A program made the position numbers and the translations under genes. A stretch of 47,578 nucleotides of DNA from an uncultured bacterium (GTDB lineage: Bacteria; Desulfobacterota; DSM-4660; Desulfatiglandales; CALKZT01). The notes under the pieces are model-generated. The model had not been told where the DNA came from. It was given only the letters and a program-made list of their open reading frames with translations, and made no database searches. Shown piece after piece: positions 25,905 through 33,540 of this stretch (its first letter is position 1; the number at the start of each line of letters is the position of its first letter). The DNA is taken from positions 1 to 47,578 of the forward strand of contig CALKZT010000059.1 of the NCBI GenBank assembly GCA_938002815.1, read 5' to 3'.

Positions 25905-27193
25905 ATGAGTGACTCCAAGAAGGCCTCTATCCTGGTCTTGTTCCCTTCGTCAGAATAATACCTTTCATCGGCTATATCCCCCTCCAATATGAGACAAGGT
26001 AGGTTGTATCTCTCCTGGAGGATCCTTTTAATATCATACTGTCCTAAAGAATATGGCTTACAACTCCTGGCAGAGTGCATAATCACCCCATTTACCTTAA
26101 ATTCCGTGGCCAATTTCCTTATGAGCTCTAATCTATGATAGAGATTGTTATTCAGGATCACAAGGGAATAGGCCTTTGCAAGGGACTCAAAGGGCCTTGT
26201 GGGGTCCATATGGACAATAGTCTCAGCCCAGGCATTTGTGTATGTGGCACCTACCAGGTTGGCTTTGTGTCTCATCATCAGCTCTGAGAGGTCCCTCATC
26301 TTATACCATATGGCAATATTGTCCCATAAAAGCCTTATCCTCTCCTCAGAGAGGGGCGATACCTTATCCCTTACCCTCTGAAGGAGCTCCCAATAGAGGA
26401 CCTGGTAGTAGCTATGGGCAGATCTTAATCCCCTTAGGGAGACGATCGGAAGCATATGGGAAAAGATGTCAAATATGGTGGCAGGCGCAGGTATCTGTTT
26501 CATGGTATTGAGTATCTCTTGCCACAACTCACAGGTGGCCTTGGAGAGTCTCATGGTCTTAATCAATCTCTCCATCCTGAATTCCCTCTTGCTGATCCTT
26601 TGAAGCTTTTCGATTATCTCCTCTATCTGGTCCAGCATGTAGTCCAGATCCTCTTGTCTTAGAGGGCCGTAATTGAAAGGGGTGTCAAAGACTATAAGGG
26701 GGATGGAGTATTCCTTGGACAGGACCCTGTACCAATAGAGTACCGTCCCACATATGTTATTGGAGGCAAAGAGGAGGTCTGGTTTGGGGAGCCTCCCCAC
26801 AGGGGTCCTGCCTGAAAAAAATACCCCAAGATCTATCTTGGCATAGGAGCAGAGGTCCTTTGAATATCCCCTCTCCTCTGCAACCAGACACAACCCTCCC
26901 CCCATCTTCTGGGCCGCGCACAGGGCACTGTGGTTTTCAGGATAAATGGTGTAAAATCCAAAGGGACGAAGTAGCTCCACTGGGGCCCCACTAGTTACCC
27001 AGGCCACGGGCAAAACCCCCTTTGCATACCTCCCTAGATAATAGTGGGACATAATAAGCCCCTTTAATACCCTATTGGATGAAAGGGGCAAGCTCCCTTT
27101 CCTTGGCCTTGAGCCTCTCCTTTTTGCCTCATAGGTCCTCAAAAGGGGAATAAATAGCTCCTTTAAAGCCCAATATCTGACCTGGCCAAACAT
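25901..27193 (-). CDS. 2-hydroxyacyl-CoA dehydratase (HgdB/BcrC-like) subunit, large
   Basis: A 430-residue protein of the HgdB/BcrC superfamily: a PVAWVTSGAPVELLRPFG opening (usual motif: G-x-x-P-E-L-hydrophobic, A-G), an NNICGTVLYWYRVL segment with a Cys, a NYGPL-type linker helix region, a GATYTNAW middle and the end MHSARSCKPYSLGQYDIKR with another Cys. Such subunits hold [4Fe-4S] clusters and bind the acyl-CoA. The substrate is not deducible. It lies three bases after the smaller subunit gene. Confidence 0.85.
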   Translation of the reverse strand: MFGQVRYWALKELFIPLLRTYEAKRRGSRPRKGSLPLSSNRVLKGLIMSHYYLGRYAKGVLPVAWVTSGAPVELLRPFGFYTIYPENHSALCAAQKMGGGLCLVAEERGYSKDLCSYAKIDLGVFFSGRTPVGRLPKPDLLFASNNICGTVLYWYRVLSKEYSIPLIVFDTPFNYGPLRQEDLDYMLDQIEEIIEKLQRISKREFRMERLIKTMRLSKATCELWQEILNTMKQIPAPATIFDIFSHMLPIVSLRGLRSAHSYYQVLYWELLQRVRDKVSPLSEERIRLLWDNIAIWYKMRDLSELMMRHKANLVGATYTNAWAETIVHMDPTRPFESLAKAYSLVILNNNLYHRLELIRKLATEFKVNGVIMHSARSCKPYSLGQYDIKRILQERYNLPCLILEGDIADERYYSDEGNKTRIEAFLESLI

Positions 27194-27196
27194 ATC

Positions 27197-28276
27197 CTAA
27201 AGGGTCTCCAAGAATGCCTCAAGCCGGGTGAGGTAGGCCATATCCATACCTTTTGTGGGTTCCATCTCCAGATGCAATGTATTGAGCCCTTCCCTGTTTA
27301 GGACGGAAATAAGAGTAGGTAGATCAAAGGATTCGGGCTCACAGAATTTCACTGTACCGAAGAGCACCCCCTTTACATCCGCTGACCTTGCCCTTTGAAT
27401 CAGGTAGTCTGCCCTCTCACCTAAATCTAATCCCCTTGTGGGGCAGGGAGGTGTGGAAAAGTATCTGTAGGCCAGCTCCTCATAGGGATCTTCTGAAGTT
27501 TCTGTCCTATTGGGAAATCTCCTGGTCAGAAAAAGGCTATCTTCGGCCACAATCCTTGCCTTTAATAGATCCAGCATCTCTATTAATTCCACCTCATAAG
27601 GGTAGATACCCGATATGAACACCTTGGGACCCAAATCCTTATTGGGGCTCATCTCCTTGGAGATCTCACCAAAGGCCTCTAAGATGTCATTGGGGAGTAG
27701 GTAACCGAATCCCTTGATGAGATCTAATAGGGCCCTGTTTTTGGACGGAAAGAGATCCCTGGTCAAAAGTTCGAAAAGCTTCCGATAGGCCTGATAAACC
27801 TTGGCCATTTCATTTAACCATCTTGTTATCTCCGACCCCTCTGCCTGTGTCCCAAAGGCCTCCAGATCTCTCTGGAGGACTTTTAGTACCCTTTTTAAGT
27901 ATTCAAAACTGCTCTTCCTATAAGGGCCCTTTGGCGGATAGAAGAATATACATGGCAAGGAGGTGACTGGAAGCAGGTCCTTTATAAGGGTCCCTAAGTT
28001 TTGAAGGGAATCGCAGGTATGGGGTACCAGAATCCCATCTATCAGGCCCTTGGGTAGGGCCATCAAAAAAGAGATGGCCCTCTTTACTATCCCACACACA
28101 GTGTGCTGAAGATGGCGGTATGCAAAAGCGGTATCTACTCTTGGGTCCCATATCTCCACAGGGAGTATCTCTGCCCCCAGCAATATCTCTTTGGGGTAAT
28201 AGCCGGGCAAGATACCAAAGACCTTCCATCCCTCCTCCTTCTTTCGGAGGAGATATGGGATGCGTTGGGGGATCAT
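27197..28276 (-). CDS. 2-hydroxyacyl-CoA dehydratase-family subunit, small
   Basis: A 359-residue second HgdB-type protein: FGILPGYYPKEILLGAEILPVEIW, HLQHTVCGIVKRA and VPHTCDSLQNLG (conserved Cys positions), a KVFISGIYPYEVELIEML segment and a KFCEPESFDLP end. Together with the 430-residue protein and the ASKHA activator it forms a two-subunit-plus-activator set as in HgdABC or the benzoyl-CoA reductase relatives. No ribosome-binding site is obvious before the ATG at 28276. It begins 13 bases after the receiver-STAS gene. Confidence 0.83.
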   Translation of the reverse strand: MIPQRIPYLLRKKEEGWKVFGILPGYYPKEILLGAEILPVEIWDPRVDTAFAYRHLQHTVCGIVKRAISFLMALPKGLIDGILVPHTCDSLQNLGTLIKDLLPVTSLPCIFFYPPKGPYRKSSFEYLKRVLKVLQRDLEAFGTQAEGSEITRWLNEMAKVYQAYRKLFELLTRDLFPSKNRALLDLIKGFGYLLPNDILEAFGEISKEMSPNKDLGPKVFISGIYPYEVELIEMLDLLKARIVAEDSLFLTRRFPNRTETSEDPYEELAYRYFSTPPCPTRGLDLGERADYLIQRARSADVKGVLFGTVKFCEPESFDLPTLISVLNREGLNTLHLEMEPTKGMDMAYLTRLEAFLETL

Positions 28277-28289
28277 TGGGGTATTGGGA

Positions 28290-29018
28290 CTATGCTATTG
28301 CATCCTCAAAGGTTGTATATATGGGTAATCTTTCCAGTTCACTAAAGCCTTTCAGCTCATTTGCCATCTGCTGAGATCCCACAAGCTTTACTTTCACCTT
28401 GTTCTTTTGGCATTCCTCGATTACCTGTAATATCACTTTCACAAGGGAGACATTTATATCTGCCACATTAAGGAGATTAAGCAAACATATGCCTGTTTTA
28501 GCCAAGGATTCCATAGTTTTCTTTAGAACATTCTCAATCTCTACCATAACAACCTTTGTAATTTTATCGGGCAGATTAATTATATAATAGCTGTCTTTCT
28601 GTGAAATATACCTCTCAAGAAGCTCGTCTGTCTTATCTTCTTTTTTAGGCTCTAACTTTAGTATCTTTTCTGCCCTTTGAATAAGCTGCTCACCTTTGAA
28701 TGGCTTAACTATATAATCGTTAACTCCGAGTTTTACAATTCTAAGAACATTATCTCTACCTGACTCTGCGGTGAGCATTATAACAGGTATAGCTTTCAAA
28801 GTTGGATCCGCCTTCATCTTTTCCAACATCTCAACACCGTTCATGACAGGCATCGTAAGATCTAAAACCACCAAATCAGGTTTTATTTTAGAAGCAAGAG
28901 AAAGACCTTCTACACCATTTTCTGCTTCAAAAACCTCGCAATCATAGGGAGAAAATGCCCTTTTTACTATAGTTCTTATCGTTTTACTATCATCAACTGT
29001 CAGGATCTTTAATGTCAT
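28290..29018 (-). CDS. Receiver-STAS two-domain response regulator
   Basis: A 242-residue protein. Residues 1-120 are a CheY-like receiver with Asp9-Asp10, phosphoacceptor Asp53 (VVLDLTMP), Thr83 and Lys105 (DYIVKPF). Residues from about 140 to 242 form a STAS-like domain (YYIINLPDKI, CLLNLLNVADINVSLVKVI, KVKLVG), as in anti-sigma-factor antagonists. The usual Asp-Ser-Ser-Gly phosphorylation site reads Asn-Val-Ser-Leu. It has no DNA-binding output. AAGGAGG precedes the ATG by six bases. The whole gene is AT-rich (20 of 60 bases are G/C at 28861-28920). Confidence 0.87.
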   Translation of the reverse strand: MTLKILTVDDSKTIRTIVKRAFSPYDCEVFEAENGVEGLSLASKIKPDLVVLDLTMPVMNGVEMLEKMKADPTLKAIPVIMLTAESGRDNVLRIVKLGVNDYIVKPFKGEQLIQRAEKILKLEPKKEDKTDELLERYISQKDSYYIINLPDKITKVVMVEIENVLKKTMESLAKTGICLLNLLNVADINVSLVKVILQVIEECQKNKVKVKLVGSQQMANELKGFSELERLPIYTTFEDAIA

Positions 29019-29038
29019 AGCATTCCTCCTTCAAAAAT

Positions 29039-29509
29039 TTAGGCTCCTCTTTTCAGAAAGACCTCTACAATAATTCTACCTCCATCTGGTTCAAAACCAA
29101 ACTTCTCCCGCGTATCCCACTGTAGGGATTCCACCCTAAAGTCAGAACCCTTTGTGACAGAGGGTATGGAAAGTTCACAGGGGAAGCCAGCGTCACAGAA
29201 TCTGGATTTCAAATACCCTCCTATCATGTTACTCAACTCTCCCACCACGTCATTTACCTCATCATCACCCTCGATGTCTTCTGGGGAAAGGCCCAACATC
29301 CCTGCTGCCAGCACCTTGCTCAACTGATCCGAAATATGTATGTTTACGCTTCCCAGTATTGCCCCTGCAAAACTTACAGAACCCACCACCTTTGAACCTT
29401 CAATGGTATCCGTAGGGGATATCTCCACAGGCTTTATGCCCATAGAGAGCATCTTATCAAAGACCTCTTTTACTCCGTTTGTCACAAAGGATCTCAAATC
29501 AATTCTCAT
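29039..29509 (-). CDS. CheX-like chemotaxis-type phosphatase domain protein
   Basis: A 156-residue protein with the CheX/CheC pattern: FAGAILGSVNIHIS, then a helix with the catalytic E-x-x-N (Glu91-Leu-Ser-Asn94 in VVGELSNMIGGYLKS) and a Pro about 22 residues later. CheX dephosphorylates CheY-type receivers. The receiver-STAS protein encoded 20 bases downstream is the obvious substrate candidate. Confidence 0.85.
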   Translation of the reverse strand: MRIDLRSFVTNGVKEVFDKMLSMGIKPVEISPTDTIEGSKVVGSVSFAGAILGSVNIHISDQLSKVLAAGMLGLSPEDIEGDDEVNDVVGELSNMIGGYLKSRFCDAGFPCELSIPSVTKGSDFRVESLQWDTREKFGFEPDGGRIIVEVFLKRGA

Positions 29510-29527
29510 ATCCTCCTCCTCTCATCG

Positions 29528-30751
29528 CTAACGTTCCTCCCTAAAGAGGGGTAACATAATGGTAATCTTAGTGCCTTGTCCAGGTTCACTGGTGATTTCA
29601 ATCTTACCACCGTGTTCTTCTAAGACGTTGTAGACCATAAATAGTCCCATCCCCAATTTCCCGTTCTTAGTGGTAAAAAAGGGTTCAAAGAGCTTGTTTG
29701 ACACATCTTCTGGTATGCCCTGGCCTGTATCCCTTAAGGTGATAATCACTGTCTCGGACTCTTCATTGGGCGTCAGGGAGACAAAGATCTTCCCTCCCCC
29801 TGGCATTGCCTCAAAGGAATTCTTGATGAGCGATACAAAGGCCTCCAGAAGAGCTATCTCACTTCCCCAGATAAAGAGCTCATTGTGGGGCACATCCATT
29901 TCTATCTCTACATTGGCCTTCTCTGCCTCTCCCTTTACTACCCTTAAGACCCTCCCCAATAACCCAGAGACACTCACAGGCCTTTTGGGCACGTTCCCCA
30001 GGTCATAGGCCTTTACCAGGGACTTCACTATGGCCTCTATTCTGAGCCCTTGCTCAATGATCCTCTGGGCATATTTGGAATAGGGGCTACCCCCCTTATC
30101 CTTGGCAGCTATCAACTGGGCGTTTCCCAGGATCACATTTAGGGGGTTCAGTATCTCATGGCTTGCCCTCGAGGCAAGTCTTCCCACAGAGGCCATCTTT
30201 TCTGCAAACATTATCCTTTCCTGGGCATCCTGTAATGCCTGATGTTCCCTGGCCAGCTGGTTATAAACCTCTATGTTTTCTAAAAGGAGAGCTACCTGAC
30301 GGGAAAGAAAGGAAAAAAGGGTCATTATCTCATATGTAATCTCTTCCCACTTGGTGGGGCTTATCAACATGGCCATCCCGTATGTATTTTTTAGGGTCAC
30401 AAAGGGCAAGATGACGAGGCTCTTGTCCGTAAACTTATAGGGAGGGACCATCGAAGGTTGCCTTCTTTTTAAGATCCAGGCCAAAATCCCGGATTCTATC
30501 AGATAATCTAATTCCTCTACTACCTCCTCCTTCTCTAACTCTCCATGCCACTTCTTTAACTGAAACTCCTTGGACTCACCCTCTAAGATGAAAAATGCAA
30601 CCGCATCAAGGGGGAGTATAGACCTAATATACTCCTCCAAGGGTTCCCAGAGCCTCTCCAAACCAAGCCTTATGTCTGTCTCCTCTTGGAAACCTATTAA
30701 CTTGTCCAATTTCTCCAGGAGGTCTAAGGTGGCAGGGAAACTGATCCGCAT
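29528..30751 (-). CDS. Soluble GAF-type sensor histidine kinase
   Basis: A 407-residue kinase without transmembrane segments. Residues 20-165 look like a GAF domain. A HisKA helix pair follows with the phosphorylation site His198 (ASHEILNPLNVI), then HATPase_c with the N box (Asn311, NSFEAM), DTGQGIP at 341-347 and GKLGMGLF. It probably senses a cytoplasmic signal and phosphorylates the receiver-STAS protein. It begins two bases after the HDOD gene. Confidence 0.92.
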   Translation of the reverse strand: MRISFPATLDLLEKLDKLIGFQEETDIRLGLERLWEPLEEYIRSILPLDAVAFFILEGESKEFQLKKWHGELEKEEVVEELDYLIESGILAWILKRRQPSMVPPYKFTDKSLVILPFVTLKNTYGMAMLISPTKWEEITYEIMTLFSFLSRQVALLLENIEVYNQLAREHQALQDAQERIMFAEKMASVGRLASRASHEILNPLNVILGNAQLIAAKDKGGSPYSKYAQRIIEQGLRIEAIVKSLVKAYDLGNVPKRPVSVSGLLGRVLRVVKGEAEKANVEIEMDVPHNELFIWGSEIALLEAFVSLIKNSFEAMPGGGKIFVSLTPNEESETVIITLRDTGQGIPEDVSNKLFEPFFTTKNGKLGMGLFMVYNVLEEHGGKIEITSEPGQGTKITIMLPLFREER

Positions 30752-30752
30752 G

Positions 30753-31613
30753 TTAGGCAGATATCTCCAATGAACTCTCTTTTAGATCCAAATAGACCCC
30801 CCTTGCCCTCGCAGCTATGGGCATCATGTCAGACAACTCTAGCCCAAGACTCTCCCATGCAGTGGGAGAGATCTCGTAGGGGACCACATCCTCCCCCAGG
30901 GCAAGTTCTATTGCCTTTGAAATGACATCGGCCACATGCACTGCATAAACTATCTTCTGATTCTGCTCGAGCCCATCCAAGACGTGGTGGAATTCCATAA
31001 CATCTTGAAGCTTCTTGGGTAATTTCCAATAGCCTGCAAGGAGTTTCCCTATATTGTCATGGGATGTCCCAAAGGCCTCCTCTTCTAATACCCTTTCATG
31101 CACGTTCTCTTCTCTACTTCTTTTTATGATCTCCTGGTACCTTTGAGGAAAGCTCATAAACTCCACCACCTTTCCTATGTCGTGAAGGAGACCTGCCACA
31201 AACAGCTCTTCCAGATCGTTATACTGGATCCTTTCCCCTATGACCTTAGAGACCACCCCACAGCAGAGGGCATGATTCCAAAGCTGTTCTGCCTCCATCT
31301 TAAAGCTCACCCCTTTTGTCAAGATATCCAAAAGCGAGGTGGATAGCAGAAGATTCCTTATGGCCTCGAATCCCAATAGAACTATTGCACCTGTAACGGT
31401 GGTAATCTTTTGGGGAAATCCATAGAAAGAGGAGTTCACCAATCTCAAAAGCCTTGCTGTCAGTATCTGGTCCTCTGAAATAAGGGATGCCAGCTCTTTG
31501 GCAGAGGTCTTGGGGTTGTTGACTGCCTTCGAAATCTTGAGTACGTATTGTGGCAGGGTGGGGAGGTCCTTTATCCTCTTTACAAAGAGGCTTGAATTAG
31601 CCGCCTTCTCCAC
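30753..31613 (-). CDS. HDOD-domain signalling protein
   Basis: A 286-residue HDOD protein: LPTLPQYVLKISKAVNNP, SEDQILTARLLRLVNSSFYGFPQKI, AIVLLGFEAIRNLLL and AGLLHDIGKVVE followed by SHDNIGKLLAGYW. HDOD proteins are HD-superfamily members usually linked to signalling and c-di-GMP or cell-cycle control. The start is GTG 31613 with GGAG just upstream, overlapping the preceding gene by 17 bases. Confidence 0.92.
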   Translation of the reverse strand: MEKAANSSLFVKRIKDLPTLPQYVLKISKAVNNPKTSAKELASLISEDQILTARLLRLVNSSFYGFPQKITTVTGAIVLLGFEAIRNLLLSTSLLDILTKGVSFKMEAEQLWNHALCCGVVSKVIGERIQYNDLEELFVAGLLHDIGKVVEFMSFPQRYQEIIKRSREENVHERVLEEEAFGTSHDNIGKLLAGYWKLPKKLQDVMEFHHVLDGLEQNQKIVYAVHVADVISKAIELALGEDVVPYEISPTAWESLGLELSDMMPIAARARGVYLDLKESSLEISA

Positions 31614-31935
31614 GATTCTCCTCGACGGAGGCCAACTCCAGTGCCACCTCCCTTAACTGGCCCATAAGAGAATTTTGGGCATAGGGGGAAAAACGGAGTA
31701 ATATCCTCTCTCGAATATCTGCCCTGGGTTCCTGTTCAGGATCTGAATCCCTTTGGTCTGCCCACACATAGACCATATCCACCCCCCAGTTCTTGAGTAG
31801 CTTGATCTTTCTTTCGTCTAACGCTGAGTCCTCCTTTAAGAGCAGGGTACCTTGAAAGTTTCTCACGGCCCGGGAAACCACCATCCCGGGCTTCAGATCC
31901 TTTACCTCCACTAACCTCTGGTTCATCCTATCCAT
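31597..31935 (-). CDS. HD-GYP-associated N-terminal-type domain protein
   Basis: A 112-residue protein with the pattern seen in front of HD-GYP or HDOD domains: VEVKDLKPGMVVSRAV, FQGTLLLKEDSALDERKIKLLKNWGVDMVYV. It stands alone here, directly before and overlapping the HDOD gene, as if the two halves of a fused protein were encoded separately. The start at 31935 or ATG 31926 cannot be decided; neither has a strong ribosome-binding site. Confidence 0.8.
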   Translation of the reverse strand: MDRMNQRLVEVKDLKPGMVVSRAVRNFQGTLLLKEDSALDERKIKLLKNWGVDMVYVWADQRDSDPEQEPRADIRERILLRFSPYAQNSLMGQLREVALELASVEENRGEGG

Positions 31936-32173
31936 GGAGGAACAGTATCAAAGAGCCATATTGTGTGTCAAGAGAAGCAAAGCGGTTGAAGAAGACCATC
32001 CCCTTTGGGTATCCAAAGGGATCTTCAAAGAGAGCTCTCTTTGTGCCTAACCTTAGTAGGCCTCTTATACCCACCACGGCCCCAAAACCTAACCCTGCCC
32101 CCAATTCAAGAACAGCTTCTCCTTTAGGTCCCCACACCCTAAATCCACAGGGGGAGGCTTTTTTCATCCCCAT
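31928..32173 (-). CDS. Doubtful 81-aa open frame, unknown
   Basis: A Gly-rich frame (GAGLGFGAVVGIRGL) between prfB and the signalling module. In favour: same strand, and its stop overlaps the next ATG (ATGGATAG). Against: no good ribosome-binding site, no family I recognise, a full antisense frame across the same bases, and two inverted repeats inside it. Probably not a protein. Confidence 0.22.
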   Translation of the reverse strand: MGMKKASPCGFRVWGPKGEAVLELGAGLGFGAVVGIRGLLRLGTKRALFEDPFGYPKGMVFFNRFASLDTQYGSLILFLHG

Positions 32174-32301
32174 GGATATGGTCTTCTATATTTAGGGGCT
32201 TAGGGAGCCCAAGGCCTCTTGTGCAGATTCCCACATCTGTGAGCCCTTTTTTGTCCCTCTTTTTGAATTCCTATAAAGCAAAAGCCCACCAAGCCACCTT
32301 T
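31936..32301. other. Gap between prfB and the signalling module
   Basis: About 366 bases without a convincing gene. It holds two adjacent inverted repeats at 32001-32043. On the plus strand it also has a short hairpin (GCAGAT...ATCTGT near 32222-32239) followed nine or so bases later by six Ts. A GGGCT/AGCCC stem lies at 32196-32210. It might hold an RNA, a control region for the minus-strand operon, or a decayed gene. Confidence 0.5.
32001..32043. repeat. Two adjacent inverted repeats
   Basis: CCCTTTGG-(GTAT)-CCAAAGGG at 32001-32020 is followed after five bases by the perfect 18-base palindrome CAAAGAGAGCTCTCTTTG at 32026-32043. Either could be a hairpin in RNA or a binding site for a dimeric protein. 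No other copy of either was noticed in the window. Confidence 0.7.
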
Positions 32302-33451
32302 CTAACTGCCCAAGACCATCCTTAGCTCTCTATTTTCCAAGGATTGGCCATTCTTTTTCACATAGAGATAGGCCTCTATGAACATATCTATCTCGCCATC
32401 CAGTACGGCTTCCACATTACCCACTTCCAAGTTTGTACGGTGGTCCTTTACGAGCCTATAGGGATTAAAGACATAGGAGCGAATCTGATTCCCCCAAGAG
32501 ATCTCCTTTTGGTTTTGGTGTAGCTCCTGTTTCTTTGCCTCCTTTTTCTTCTTTTCCAGCTCATATAGCCTCGCCTTGAGGATCTTCATGGCCATCTCCC
32601 TGTTTCTGTGCTGTGATTTTTCGTTCTGGCACTGCACCACTATTCCAGTAGGTATGTGAGTGATACGGACCGCAGAGCTGGTCTTGTTTACGTGCTGACC
32701 CCCAGGGCCACTGGCCCTGAAGGTATCTATTCTCAGGTCCTTTTCATCTATCTCGATTACTATCTCCTCACCCACATCAGGATAGACGGAGACAGAGGCA
32801 AAGGAGGTATGCCTCCTCCCACTGGCATCGAAGGGAGATATCCTCACGAGTCTGTGGATCCCATTTTCTGCCTTGAGGAAACCATAGGCATAAGGTCCAA
32901 TCACTGTAAAGGTGACATTCTTTATACCCGCCTCATCTCCGCTTAAGATGTCATTTACCTGAACCTCCATGTGATTCCTCTCTGCCCAGCGGGTATACAT
33001 CCTAAAGAGGAGCTGGCACCAATCTTGGGCATCTGTGCCACCTGTGCCTGCATTTATTGCAACTATGGCATTCAGCTTATCCTCAGGGTCTTCCATTATG
33101 GCCCTCAGCGTAAGGCCCTGGACATCTCTCTTTAGGGATTTTACGAGATCAGAGGCCTCCTTCAGGGAGGGGAGGTCTTCTTCTTCCAAGGCCAGCTCTG
33201 TAAGTACCTTTGCCTCTTCAAGCTCCCTTTTGAGCCTTGTCCAAACCTCGATCTTCTCTAATAGCCTGCTCCTCTCCTGGTTGATCCTCTGTATCTCCTC
33301 CTGATGCCTTGTCCAGAAATGGGGGCTCGACATCTCTGATTCAAGTCTCTTTAGATCCTCCTCTGCCTTTGGGATCTCAAAGACACCCCCTAAGGGTATT
33401 TAACTGCTCCTGTATCCCTTTTATCTCATCCAGCAGATTTAGCTCCAGCAT
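32302..33451 (-). CDS. prfB: Peptide chain release factor 2, with programmed +1 frameshift
   Basis: RF2 recognises UGA and UAA. Translation starts at ATG 33451 (AGGAGG five bases upstream) and runs 24 codons to an in-frame TGA at 33379-33377. A +1 shift there continues into the long frame (next codon GAG at 33378) to TAG 32304-32302, 382 residues in all. Conserved features are INAGTGGTDAQDW (RF2 type), the SPFD recognition loop, and SGPGGQHVNKT with the catalytic GGQ, followed by IPTGIVVQCQNEKSQHRN. Annotating only from the ATG at 33333 would miss the first 39 residues. Confidence 0.95.
33377..33391 (-). promoter_or_regulatory. RF2 programmed +1 frameshift site
   Basis: On the coding strand the bases read AGG GGG TGT CTT TGA, followed by G: an internal Shine-Dalgarno-like AGGGGG, one codon, the slippery CTT and the UGA stop. 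This is the known RF2 autoregulation signal (E. coli AGG GGG TAT CTT TGA C). Low RF2 slows termination at UGA and favours the shift. Confidence 0.95.
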
Positions 33452-33540
33452 CCTAACCTCCTACCTTTCTTAAATGGGATCCATAGGTTAATTTAGGGGA
33501 CTGATGGGAATCCTGCAAGTTAGAATTCCCCTCTTCAAAC

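Noticed and set aside
31965..32195. 76-residue plus-strand frame in the gap beside prfB
   Set aside because: Starts at GTG without a ribosome-binding site, Pro-rich, covers two inverted repeats and mirrors the doubtful minus-strand frame; no family recognised.
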